A stretch of DNA of 40,828 nucleotides from a virus, in the IMG/VR virus record IMGVR_UViG_3300027810_000791, positions 1 to 40,828 of that record. One strand, given 5' to 3'. The translations under genes were made by a program, and so were the position numbers. The notes beneath the pieces were generated by a model. The model was given only the letters and a program-made list of their open reading frames with translations. It had not been told where the DNA came from and made no database searches. How positions within the stretch are numbered: position 1 is the first letter of the stretch; the number at the start of each line of letters is the position of its first letter. Shown piece after piece: positions 1 to 7,672 of the stretch.

Positions 1-395
1 GGCCTATTTCGCAAATCTATCCAGAGACAACCCCTCCACAACAACCTATATAAGCAAATCCTCCAGAGGAGCCTAGAAGGGGAAGTTCTCCAGGGCAACC
101 TCCAGGGGCCAATCTAGGGCAACCCTGACAGACTGCTCCCAGGGCAACTCCAGGGGGCTTCCCAGGGGCAACCCTGGACAACTACCTGCCCGATGACCTC
201 CAGGCTAACCCTCCAGCAACACCTCAGGGCCAATAGTCTCTGGGTCTATATTCTATTGCAGCCCGCTGCCCGGAGTGACCTGGCTCTCCTAGACTAGCCG
301 ATTGCCCTAGAGCCCTATAGACAGCCGGCTAGTCCGAGACACTCCGAGGCTCTATAGTCCCCAGGGCTTGCCGGCAGCTCTAGGACAGCCCTGGT
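1..395. other. GC-rich, repeat-rich region without a supported gene
   Basis: Composition differs sharply from the rest: 39 of 60 bases at 121-180 are G or C, against 20 of 60 at 4141-4200. CCAGGG(G)CAAC recurs at 90-99, 139-148 and 162-172. Two perfect inverted repeats are visible: 292-300 with 326-334 (GACTAGCCG/CGGCTAGTC) and 361-368 with 387-394 (CCAGGGCT/AGCCCTGG). Frame 3 reads as Pro/Gly/Gln-rich peptide broken by several stops. Frame 1 is open from the left edge to a TAG at 115-117, so a gene tail of up to 38 codons is possible. It could be a decayed Pro/Gly-rich gene or structured RNA. Confidence 0.5.
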
Positions 396-451
396 AAAAT
401 AAACAGCCCAAAGTTTCCTCGGGTCAATTATTTTGCTTATATTAGTAATAT
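396..451 (+). promoter_or_regulatory. Promoter, phage family copy 1
   Basis: This is one of seven related intergenic blocks in the window. It carries AAAATAAACAGC, then AAAGTTT, GGGTCAATTATTTTGC and a -7 box TATATTAG at 438-445, close to the Bacteroidota TAnnTTTG. It differs from the others in having CCTC instead of a pure T run. It lies 19 bases upstream of the ATG at 465. Confidence 0.7.
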
Positions 452-464
452 AAATATATAAGTC

Positions 465-635
465 ATGAAAGAAACTATCCTATTAGCAGACTACACGGTC
501 GACAACATCAACGAGCTCAGAGCCCTAATCATTAGAATGAAACAAGATCATCCCAATGCGCGATTAGAGATTCAAAAGCTAAATCAACACTATGACAAGC
601 TTGTGTCCAGCACTAAGTCCTCACTGCGCAACTAA
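465..635 (+). CDS. Small hypothetical protein, 56 aa
   Basis: Not a recognised family. The reading frame begins at the first ATG after promoter copy 1 and ends in TAA. It encodes a charged, probably helical protein; the middle (about residues 14-46) is rich in Leu, Ile, Arg, Lys and Gln. Codons are noticeably richer in G and C (GTC GAC AAC ATC AAC GAG CTC) than in genes further right, matching the odd composition around it. Its place directly behind a strong promoter suggests an early-expressed accessory protein, which is inference. No Shine-Dalgarno sequence is present, as elsewhere in the window. Confidence 0.6.
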   Translation: MKETILLADYTVDNINELRALIIRMKQDHPNARLEIQKLNQHYDKLVSSTKSSLRN

Positions 636-880
636 ACGCGAATTAAAAGACTCTCTCACTAGGAGGGGACCAAGGGCATGCAATAGAACTATTAATAATT
701 AGCTATTATCAAAAAGCACTTAGCTAGATGCCAACCACTTGTCTCGTGTGTGAATTACCTCCAAGTACTGTAATGCGTTAGAGTCAGTATAATACTAGAG
801 AAAAGCAATGTAGCCAGAATGAAAATATTCCCGAGCGTGTAAAACTCTAGTAAATACCCTTTGCGTGATATATAGCTTAT
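636..880. other. Gap between small genes
   Basis: No convincing gene or RNA is seen here. The sequence is stop-dense in all frames. It ends with TTGCGTGATATATAGCTTAT directly before the ATG at 881; the GATATATA (867-874) sits only six bases from that start codon, the same spacing seen before the lipoprotein start at 2226. Confidence 0.4.
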
Positions 881-1426
881 ATGTTTGATAGCAATCCCAT
901 GAATAAGTTACGATCAGTGTTTCAGACACCGCCTCCTGTAACACCTGACACTACTAAAGATACGTCTAAAGTAAGTACAGATGTAAAGAAGAATCAAGAC
1001 GCTGACAGCACTCAAAACAGTAAGCTAGATTCAAATACCGCTAAGCAGCAGAATCAAGATCGCAATATTCCAAAGAATGATCTTAAAAATCAAAAACCTA
1101 AGAACACAGACCCTAGTGTTAAAGCAACTGATGCAGAAGAAGATTCATTCAGTATTTCAAACTACTTTACTAATTTAGCTCAAAAGAAAGTAATGTCTCA
1201 GACCTCTGCTTCACAGAGTAGCGAAGAGAAGAAGACAGATGCTAATTCAGATGCTGTTAGTACTCCAAAGAATAAGAAGAACAATACGAAAAGTGCTCCA
1301 ACTCCAGAGAGTAACCTAGCGCAACCTCATCTTCCAAATCCAAAGCTATTTAAAAAGAGCCCAGCTCCAAGTAAAGCGATGAGCTCTATACCTAGAGTAA
1401 AGATGCCCCGAATTAGAAAATTCTAA
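881..1426 (+). CDS. Hypothetical disordered protein, 181 aa
   Basis: No family recognised. The protein is low-complexity and rich in Lys, Ser, Thr, Asn, Asp, Gln and Pro, with almost no hydrophobic core, so it is probably intrinsically disordered. A short more ordered stretch around residues 90-105 (SISNYFTNLAQKK) stands out, and the last 15 residues are strongly basic (PRVKMPRIRKF). An ATG start follows a GATATATA element by six bases. Length and clean framing in a stop-dense region support real coding, but function is unknown. A nucleic-acid-binding or scaffold role is possible from the basic tail; this is only a guess. Confidence 0.65.
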   Translation: MFDSNPMNKLRSVFQTPPPVTPDTTKDTSKVSTDVKKNQDADSTQNSKLDSNTAKQQNQDRNIPKNDLKNQKPKNTDPSVKATDAEEDSFSISNYFTNLAQKKVMSQTSASQSSEEKKTDANSDAVSTPKNKKNNTKSAPTPESNLAQPHLPNPKLFKKSPAPSKAMSSIPRVKMPRIRKF

Positions 1427-2207
1427 GACGCGTCGTACCCCCTTTAAGCCCTTCATACCTCAAACAACTCAGACTGCAAATAGTATTTGAAAATAAAGTC
1501 GAGTCTAGATGAAACTTTTCTGTGCCGCTAGAGTATAACTTAAGTCTTTAAGCCTCAGTGGTAAATCTATTCCACAGTGACACCTTTAAAGGAGGATTCA
1601 CACTACTTAGAGGTGTCAATGGCTCCAAGGCCTCAGACTAACGACGAACGTTACTCCACTACCCCTTAATAACCCGAAAAAGAGAGCCGTCAATGGCGCT
1701 ATCCTCAGAGGGGTGAGACGGACTGCGGCGGCTGTTTGAGACTTAGAGGTCTTAGACTAATAAAATACTCTTAATATTAACAGAGATACGTTATTCTTTA
1801 CTAGGAGACAATGGGGGTATGGGAAGTATTGGAGGCTTAGAGTCCAGTTGACGGAGGGAACTTACATATCATCTAAATAGGTGAAGTCTATTAAAAGAGG
1901 CTCTATGGACTATGACCCATTGGGCGGCACGAGGAGAGGGCCTTAGAAGGGCCCTGCCACCCCCACCGGTATTCAATGCGGAGCACCGGTCTAGGTGACC
2001 TGGACTATATTAGACTGAATTAGAGAAGAGCGAACGGAATAAGTTAGTATTTTAAAGAATTAAGAAATTGAAAAAATACGTTTTTTTAAAAGGCAATTCC
2101 AAATTTTCCCCTAGCTTAGAGGGAGTATAGAATAACGGCGACACTTTCTAAAAATTTCCTAACTAAAAAATTCCGACACTTAGAGATCTTATGAAACTTT
2201 TAGCATT
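1427..2207. other. Long region without genes, with inverted repeats
   Basis: About 780 bases with stops in every frame and no supported gene. Inverted repeats: TGACACCT/AGGTGTCA at 1578-1585 and 1611-1618; a nested structure at 1922-1962 (outer GGGCGGC/GCCACCC with one mismatch, inner AGGGCC/GGCCCT with loop TTAGAAG); and ACCGGT at 1965-1970 and 1985-1990. CTTAGAG or close variants recur (around 1607, 1740, 1848, 2115 and 2179). The middle is GC-rich and the last 170 bases AT-rich. It may encode structured RNA; no known RNA family was recognised. Confidence 0.45.
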
Positions 2208-2225
2208 TTGAGATATATAAGGTAT

Positions 2226-3128
2226 ATGAAACAAATAACCACTTTAATTCTAATTCTAGGAGGTTTACTCTTAGGATCTTGTAGCGCTCAATTCAGATTG
2301 ATGGGTTACGATCAAACAAACCAAGTTTCGGCGCACTCGATGCAGTCGTCATTTGAAAACTATCAAGATGCTATTAAGATAGACACTTTAAATGAATTTC
2401 AATTTAGAAATAGACTACGCACAGACATTAACTTTAGATTAGACTTTGCAAAATACGCATTAAGTCAACCCCAATCCTTTGATTGGAATAACAGACTCCT
2501 AGGAAGATCACATAATCCTAGATGGAATTCATACTATTGGAATAGAACTCAAGCATGGAATGATTGGGCATGGGGTTATACAGGATGGGATTCATGGGGA
2601 TCACCACATAGATGGTCTCCTTTCGGATATGATCGATGGGGTTATGGCATTTATAATGGTTGGAATAATCATGGATGGGGTTATGGTTGGAACAATTATT
2701 ATGGCCACTACAATAATGGATGGCCCTATTATGGAAACAACGTATATAACTCTCCTTATTGGGGAAGATCTAACGTATATTATGGTCGTAGAACAACTAC
2801 AAGGAATGGAAGAGCACAATCTTCTATGATAGAAGCTAGCAAGCGTAAGAGAAGAGCTACTAATACTAGGGTAAACACCAGGGTAAGAAATACTAATAAT
2901 AGTAATAATACATTACAAAATAATACAACTCCTAGAAATAACAATACGAAAATAAAACCAATCAGAAATACTCCTAGCACGAGAATTCCAACGGTACGAC
3001 CTTCTAATAATAGAGTAATTAAAAACAACCCTCCTCGAAGAACACCTCCTGTCATTAGAAATAATAACAGCACTCCGAGAAGAAGCACTACTCCATCGAG
3101 AACTACTACTAGAAAAAGGAACAACTAA
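2226..3128 (+). CDS. Lipoprotein with W/Y/N/G-rich region
   Basis: A signal peptide with a lipobox is clear: MKQITTLILILGG followed by LLGSC, so the mature protein should begin at the lipidated Cys. I use the ATG at 2226; a TTG at 2208 in frame would add six residues ahead of the signal and is unlikely. After about 80 ordinary residues comes a region extremely rich in Trp, Tyr, Asn and Gly, then a long basic tail of Arg, Asn, Thr and Pro (about residues 185-300). Similar lipoproteins occur in flavobacteria, sometimes under the misleading name vitellogenin-like. In a phage it could alter the host envelope, for example superinfection exclusion, but nothing here proves that. GATATATA ends six bases before the start. 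Confidence 0.75.
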   Translation: MKQITTLILILGGLLLGSCSAQFRLMGYDQTNQVSAHSMQSSFENYQDAIKIDTLNEFQFRNRLRTDINFRLDFAKYALSQPQSFDWNNRLLGRSHNPRWNSYYWNRTQAWNDWAWGYTGWDSWGSPHRWSPFGYDRWGYGIYNGWNNHGWGYGWNNYYGHYNNGWPYYGNNVYNSPYWGRSNVYYGRRTTTRNGRAQSSMIEASKRKRRATNTRVNTRVRNTNNSNNTLQNNTTPRNNNTKIKPIRNTPSTRIPTVRPSNNRVIKNNPPRRTPPVIRNNNSTPRRSTTPSRTTTRKRNN

Positions 3129-3187
3129 TTTGAAACTAAATAGTATTATTAGTGTATAAGACTACAATACTATCTTAATAATATATT

Positions 3188-3400
3188 ATGTCTAAGAAAA
3201 ACACAACAATTTGGAAAACTAAACAAGTAGGTAATAAGAAGATGATGATTTGTCAAAATTCTAATCCTGCTCTAAGTAAATATTCAGAATACGTACCCGA
3301 AGAAGGTGTATGTGAATCTTGGTCTGAAGTTGGAACAGATACCTCTGCAGTTCTATGTTGGCAGTGTACATCAAGATCAGTTAATAATATCAGAGTATAA
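3188..3400 (+). CDS. Small Cys-containing hypothetical protein, 70 aa
   Basis: No family recognised. The protein has a basic N-terminus (SKKNTTIWKTKQVGNKK) and four cysteines: C22, C42, C57 and C60, the last two in a CWQC pair near the C-terminus. Four cysteines including a CxxC pair could bind zinc, but spacing does not match a ribbon I know. It begins with ATG 59 bases after the lipoprotein stop and could be on the same transcript. Its TAA stop lies in the first unit of a 16-bp tandem duplication. Confidence 0.65.
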   Translation: MSKKNTTIWKTKQVGNKKMMICQNSNPALSKYSEYVPEEGVCESWSEVGTDTSAVLCWQCTSRSVNNIRV

Positions 3401-3427
3401 TATTCTTAAATTATAATATTCTTAAAT
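3396..3427. repeat. 16-bp perfect tandem duplication
   Basis: TATAATATTCTTAAAT occurs twice head to tail at 3396-3411 and 3412-3427. The first copy contains the stop codon of the preceding gene. The rest of 3428-3560 is AT-rich with nothing recognisable. Confidence 0.8.
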
Positions 3428-3561
3428 TATGATAATACCATAATATGAGAATAACGTATTATTATGATCTTCTTGTAAAATTACTAAAATTTCACTAATA
3501 TATAATTAAATGAGTCTAGAGACTTGAACGAAAGGCTGACAATACTTTATAATTTATTAAG

Positions 3562-3592
3562 AAAAACCGATGCAAATGTGTCGGTTTTTTTA
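3562..3592 (+). terminator. Intrinsic terminator
   Basis: AAAAACCGA at 3562-3570 pairs with TCGGTTTTT at 3581-3589, a 9-bp stem with a 10-base loop, followed by more T. The A-run on the left means it may also work on the other strand. It separates the lipoprotein unit from the LOG/Clp unit. Confidence 0.8.
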
Positions 3593-3658
3593 TGCTTAAA
3601 CCTTTCTGCTATTTTAGGTATAATATAAGTTAACCGACATACTACCCTATTAAGATAT

Positions 3659-3715
3659 GAAAATAAACGAATAAAAGTTTTTTCGGGTCAATTATTTTGA
3701 TTATATTTGGTAAAT
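3659..3715 (+). promoter_or_regulatory. Promoter, phage family copy 2
   Basis: GAAAATAAAC, AAAAGTTTTTT, CGGGTCAATTATTTTG and then TATATTTG at 3702-3709. The last is an exact match to the Bacteroidota -7 consensus TAnnTTTG and indicates which part of this repeated block is the -7 box. It lies 19 bases upstream of the LOG gene start and should drive the Clp/nucleotide operon. Confidence 0.8.
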
Positions 3716-3734
3716 ACTATAAAAAATAACACAG

Positions 3735-4403
3735 ATGAGGAATAAAAGTGAAGATGCATGGCAAATCCTAAGAATCCAAGGAGAATTTACAAAGGGATTT
3801 GATACTTTTAGCGAATTAGGACCTTGTGTTTCTGTTTTCGGAAGCGCTAGGACTCTTTCGACAAACCCGGTATATAAAGAAGCAGAAAAGATTGGTAGAT
3901 TATTGGTTGAAGCTGGATATGGAGTTATTACAGGTGGAGGTCCAGGAATTATGGAAGCTGCTAACAAAGGAGCACATGAAGCTGGTGGAAAATCTATCGG
4001 AGTAGGTATTGAATTACCGTTCGAAGCAAGTATGAATGAATATGTAGACTTGGGAGTCGAGAATAGATATTTTTTTACTCGTAAAGTGATGTTCCTTAAA
4101 TATTCGCAAGCATTTGTTATATTTCCAGGAGGAGTTGGTACATTGGATGAATTATTTGAAGCAATTACACTTGCACAATGTGGTCACAACGTAAAATATC
4201 CAATTATACTAATAGGAGTTGATTTTTGGACAGGATTATTCGAATGGATGAAAAATACCCTAATAAATGAAGGAACAATCAGCGAAAAAGACTTTGATCT
4301 ATTTAGAATAGTAGATAGTGCAGAAGAAGCAAGTGATAAAATAAAGGAATTCCATAACAGATACATAAACCAAGTAGAATTATCAGATAAAACTAATTTT
4401 TAA
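3735..4403 (+). CDS. LOG-family nucleotide phosphoribohydrolase
   Basis: LOG-family (TIGR00730, formerly 'lysine decarboxylase-like') enzyme. The family has a Rossmann fold and usually cleaves the N-glycosidic bond of nucleoside 5'-monophosphates to give a base and ribose 5-phosphate. The two signature motifs are intact: GGGPGIMEAANKGA at residues 67-80 and PGGVGTLDEL at 131-140, with Arg116 in TRKVMF between them. Length (222 aa) is normal. It is the first gene after promoter copy 2 and is followed 49 bases later by the ClpC-like gene. In a phage it might adjust nucleotide pools or destroy a nucleotide signal; neither is shown by the sequence. Confidence 0.88.
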   Translation: MRNKSEDAWQILRIQGEFTKGFDTFSELGPCVSVFGSARTLSTNPVYKEAEKIGRLLVEAGYGVITGGGPGIMEAANKGAHEAGGKSIGVGIELPFEASMNEYVDLGVENRYFFTRKVMFLKYSQAFVIFPGGVGTLDELFEAITLAQCGHNVKYPIILIGVDFWTGLFEWMKNTLINEGTISEKDFDLFRIVDSAEEASDKIKEFHNRYINQVELSDKTNF

Positions 4404-4452
4404 TAAACTAATTTAAAAATAGTGGTAATATACTTATAAATAAAGAAATACA

Positions 4453-6453
4453 ATGGCAGATAAATTTGAAAGTCCTAAAGGAGGAAAGAAGAAAACACCT
4501 TATGTTGATCAGTACGGAGAAGATCTAACAGCTGAAGCTAGAGAAGGAAATCTTGATCCTATAATTGGAAGAGAAAAGGAAGTTTATAGAATATGTCAAA
4601 TTCTATCAAGACGTAAGAAAAATAATCCTATTATATTAGGAGATCCTGGTGTTGGTAAAACTGCACTGGTAGAAGCAATAGCGCAAAGAATTGTTGATAA
4701 AAAAGTTGCACGAACTCTTTTAAATAAAAGAATAGTTTCAATTAATATTTCAAATATAGTAGCAGGTACTAAATACCGTGGTGAATTTGAAGAAAGAATG
4801 AAATTTATTGTAGATGAATTAAAAGGCAATAAAGACATTATCGTCTTCATAGATGAGTTACATACAATAGTAGGTGCAGGTGGTGTTAGCGGTTCTCTAG
4901 ATGCCTCCAACATTCTTAAACCAGCACTTGCAAGAGGACAGGTTCAATGTATAGGCGCAACTACACTTGATGAGTATAGAGAAAATATTGAAACTGATGG
5001 TGCTTTAACTCGTAGATTCCAGGAAGTATTTATAGATCCTCCAAGTGAAGAAGACACTATCGAAATACTGCAAAGAATAAAAGACAACTATGAAGAATAT
5101 CATGCAGTTGAATATACTGATGAAGCGCTGGAAGCATGTGTGACATTATCTACAAGATATATTACAACTAGAGAATTACCTGATAAAGCGATTGACTTAA
5201 TGGATGAAGCAGGTGCTAAAGTACATTTATCTGAAATCAAAGTACCTATTCATATTAAGAAAGCCGAAGACGAGGCAGACGCTATGAGTTTAGAAAAACT
5301 CAAGGCTGTCGAAGAACAAGATTACGAATTAGCTGCCTCATGTAGAGATAAAGAACTTCAACACAGAAAAAACATTGAAGGTAAAATCAAGGCATGGGAA
5401 AACTCTTTAAGAATCAAAAAGAAAAAAGTTACTTACGAAGACATTGCTGAAACTATTTCAAATGCAACTGGAATCCCTGTTACTAGAATGACAGGTGATG
5501 AAAGTAAAATCATAGTTGAAATGGAAAAAGAACTTAAGAAAATGATTATTGGACAAGATCAAGCAGTAGACGCACTCTCTAAGGTAATTAAAAGATCAAG
5601 AACTGGTGTATCATCTGGAAAGAAACCAATTGGCTCATTCATGTTCCTGGGCCCAACTGGTGTTGGTAAAACAGAAACAGTTAAGGCGATTACTAATTAC
5701 TATTTCGGATCAGAAGATCACTTAGTTAGAATTGATATGAGTGAATATATGGAAAAGTTCGCAGTATCAAGATTAATAGGTTCTCCTCCGGGATATGTTG
5801 GACATGAAGAAGGTGGTCAATTAACCGAAGCAGTGAGACGTAAACCTTATTCAGTTATTCTTTTTGATGAAATTGAAAAAGCCCATCCCGACGTATTCAA
5901 TACCCTGTTACAGGTTTTAGATGAGGGTAGATTAACTGATTCTCTAGGAAGAACTGTAGACTTCACTAATACTATTATTATTATGACATCGAATGTAGGT
6001 GCAAAGAAAATAAGTGAATTTGGAATGGGTATCGGATTTGAAACTAAAAGAGATGGAATTGCAAGTAGAAAGGCACATACTGAAGCTATTATTTCTAAAG
6101 AGCTTAAGAATAAATTTGCACCTGAATTTTTAAACAGACTTGATGATGTGGTTTTATTTGATCAACTTAAACATGAAGATATTTTACAAATAGTAGATAT
6201 CGAAATTAACCACCTAATCACAAGAATGACAGGTCAGAAATATAACATCAAAGTTACTAAAACTGCAAAGGAATTTTTAGCAGATGCTGGATATGATCCA
6301 GACTATGGTGCAAGGCCCTTGAAAAGAGCAGTTCAAACATATATTGAAGATCTGTTGGCAGATTCAATTATAACAGGAGATATTAAACAAGATGAAAAAA
6401 TACACACAATAACGCACTTAAAGAACGAAGATAAACTTTCTCTTAAAAGGTAG
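4453..6453 (+). CDS. ClpC/ClpA-like AAA+ unfoldase without N-domain
   Basis: A Hsp100 protein with two AAA+ modules. First module: Walker A GDPGVGKT (63-70), pore loop KYRG (107-110), Walker B IIVFIDE (129-135), arginine finger near R187-R188. A UVR-like helical hairpin (about 280-310, EEQDYELAASCRDKE) links it to the second module: Walker A GPTGVGKT (400-407), pore loop GYVG (447-450), Walker B VILFDE (468-473), and GARPLKR (619-625). IGF at 527-529 sits where ClpA and ClpC carry the loop that docks on ClpP; ClpB lacks this. The usual ~150-residue N-terminal Clp domain is missing, leaving about 25 residues. With ClpP encoded 2.1 kb downstream, it probably forms a phage protease. UVR points to ClpC rather than ClpA. 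Confidence 0.93.
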   Translation: MADKFESPKGGKKKTPYVDQYGEDLTAEAREGNLDPIIGREKEVYRICQILSRRKKNNPIILGDPGVGKTALVEAIAQRIVDKKVARTLLNKRIVSINISNIVAGTKYRGEFEERMKFIVDELKGNKDIIVFIDELHTIVGAGGVSGSLDASNILKPALARGQVQCIGATTLDEYRENIETDGALTRRFQEVFIDPPSEEDTIEILQRIKDNYEEYHAVEYTDEALEACVTLSTRYITTRELPDKAIDLMDEAGAKVHLSEIKVPIHIKKAEDEADAMSLEKLKAVEEQDYELAASCRDKELQHRKNIEGKIKAWENSLRIKKKKVTYEDIAETISNATGIPVTRMTGDESKIIVEMEKELKKMIIGQDQAVDALSKVIKRSRTGVSSGKKPIGSFMFLGPTGVGKTETVKAITNYYFGSEDHLVRIDMSEYMEKFAVSRLIGSPPGYVGHEEGGQLTEAVRRKPYSVILFDEIEKAHPDVFNTLLQVLDEGRLTDSLGRTVDFTNTIIIMTSNVGAKKISEFGMGIGFETKRDGIASRKAHTEAIISKELKNKFAPEFLNRLDDVVLFDQLKHEDILQIVDIEINHLITRMTGQKYNIKVTKTAKEFLADAGYDPDYGARPLKRAVQTYIEDLLADSIITGDIKQDEKIHTITHLKNEDKLSLKR

Positions 6454-6479
6454 TATAATATTAAAGTAATACAAGCAAT

Positions 6480-7382
6480 ATGAATTTTTCAAATCAATTT
6501 CAAAAAGTAATTTCAAATATAGAAGAAATAGGAAGTGTTTCACAACCACGTGACATGGAAGTTAAAGAGCTTACACTGACTACACTTCCAATAGATTCTG
6601 TAAATCCATTTGCAAATTTCGAAAATAGAAAGTTTAACTGGAAATACTTTGCTGGAGAATTAGCATGGTATTTGAAAAAAGATAATGATGTAGATTACAT
6701 TGGTCAATTTTCAGGAATGTGGTCAACATTAACTAATCCTAATTCTAATGAGATAAATTCTAACTATGGCTCACTTTTATTTAATGAGCAATTAGAATGG
6801 GTAGTAGATTCATTAAAGGCTGATAAGAATTCAAGACAAGCTATCGCTTTTCTTAATCAACCTAAGTTTCAATTTGAAGGAAACAAAGATTTTGTATGTA
6901 CAATGTACCTTAACTTTTTTATTAGAAATGACGCTTTACATATGAAAGTGCAAATGAGATCCAATGATGTATTTTATGGTCTTACGTTTGATGCGCCTTT
7001 CTTTGCATTCGTACATCAACATGTTTTTCTTTGGTTAAAGGACACATATCCTGATTTAGATCTAGGAGTATACTATCACTGTGCAGATAATACTCATTTT
7101 TACGAAAGACACTTTGAGTTAGCTAAATCTATTTCTAAAGAAAACACAGAAAATACACCACAATATTCAATGATATTACCTCAACCCTTCTTCACTATAG
7201 AAGCAGGCAAGATATATTATACAGACCATGGTCTAGAATTCATCGAAGAGGTTAATGATTTAATAGAAACCGAAAAACCAAAACAATTACAATTCAAATC
7301 TATCCTCGAAAAATACATCGGCGTGATAGATGCAAACGAATTAAATCAAGATGTACCTGAACATGAAACATCCGCTGTTTAA
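6480..7382 (+). CDS. Thymidylate synthase family, probably dCMP hydroxymethylase
   Basis: Thymidylate synthase fold. Conserved parts: GELAWYL with Glu60, SRQA with Arg119 (phosphate binding from the partner subunit), nucleophile Cys140, RSND at 160-163, and YHCADNTHFYERH (199-211) matching the HxYxxH region. In thymidylate synthase the motif after RSxD reads G-x-P-F-N; here it is GLTFD, with Asp171 replacing the Asn that selects dUMP. Asp at this site is the hallmark of dCMP-using relatives such as T4 gp42. The His after the catalytic Cys is Thr. The product is therefore more likely 5-hydroxymethyl-dCMP (or another 5-modified dCMP) than dTMP, implying modified cytosine in phage DNA. Folate-dependent, cytosolic. 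It starts 26 bases after the Clp gene. Confidence 0.85.
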   Translation: MNFSNQFQKVISNIEEIGSVSQPRDMEVKELTLTTLPIDSVNPFANFENRKFNWKYFAGELAWYLKKDNDVDYIGQFSGMWSTLTNPNSNEINSNYGSLLFNEQLEWVVDSLKADKNSRQAIAFLNQPKFQFEGNKDFVCTMYLNFFIRNDALHMKVQMRSNDVFYGLTFDAPFFAFVHQHVFLWLKDTYPDLDLGVYYHCADNTHFYERHFELAKSISKENTENTPQYSMILPQPFFTIEAGKIYYTDHGLEFIEEVNDLIETEKPKQLQFKSILEKYIGVIDANELNQDVPEHETSAV

Positions 7383-7389
7383 AATAAAC

Positions 7390-7662
7390 ATGAGAGCTAT
7401 GGAATTTGGCTCAGTTGAAGAAGGTATTGAAGATATCTCAGGCTTTCATGCTAATATTATCGATCATGTCGAAAATAGCATTGACGGAGTTTCTTCTGGA
7501 AATATATTATGCATACTCATAGACGAAGAGGGAACTGAGTTCGAATCGTTGTTAGACGAGGAACAATATGAAAAGTCACTTAAAAAATCATTAGAATTTT
7601 TCAAAAAGACTGAAAACTACGAAAAATGCCAACGAGTAATAGATCTCATCGACAGACTATAA
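7390..7662 (+). CDS. YEKC-motif small protein (UVR-like helix), copy 1
   Basis: One of four small proteins in the window that end in the same motif: a hydrophobic helix, then (E/N)YEKC and another helix (here FFKKTENYEKCQRVIDLI). The motif resembles the UVR helical hairpin of UvrB, UvrC and ClpC, with KC in place of AA. The rest differs between copies. I place the start at 7390, where AAATAAACATG matches neighbouring starts; in-frame ATGs at 7351 and 7363 would overlap the previous gene. The resulting 90 aa fits the 85-100 aa of the paralogues. Function unknown; UVR motifs usually mediate protein contacts. Confidence 0.75.
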   Translation: MRAMEFGSVEEGIEDISGFHANIIDHVENSIDGVSSGNILCILIDEEGTEFESLLDEEQYEKSLKKSLEFFKKTENYEKCQRVIDLIDRL

Positions 7663-7672
7663 TATATGACAC

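Noticed and set aside
118-294. Open frame 1 stretch after the TAG at 115
   Set aside because: 59 codons with no early start codon and no family resemblance. TAG is used as a normal stop elsewhere (6451-6453, 9754-9756), so read-through or recoding is not supported.
2560-3124. Overlapping frames on both strands inside the lipoprotein gene
   Set aside because: Composition artefacts of the W/Y/N/G and N/R/T-rich region; the signal peptide and lipobox support only the main frame.
3500-3560. Possible tRNA near the terminator
   Set aside because: No cloverleaf could be drawn; there is no T-arm or acceptor pairing. I found no tRNA anywhere in the window, though a dedicated scan could not be run.
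7351-7389. Upstream in-frame ATGs for the first YEKC gene
   Set aside because: They overlap the thymidylate synthase homologue; the ATG at 7390 has the standard AATAAACATG context and gives the paralogue length.
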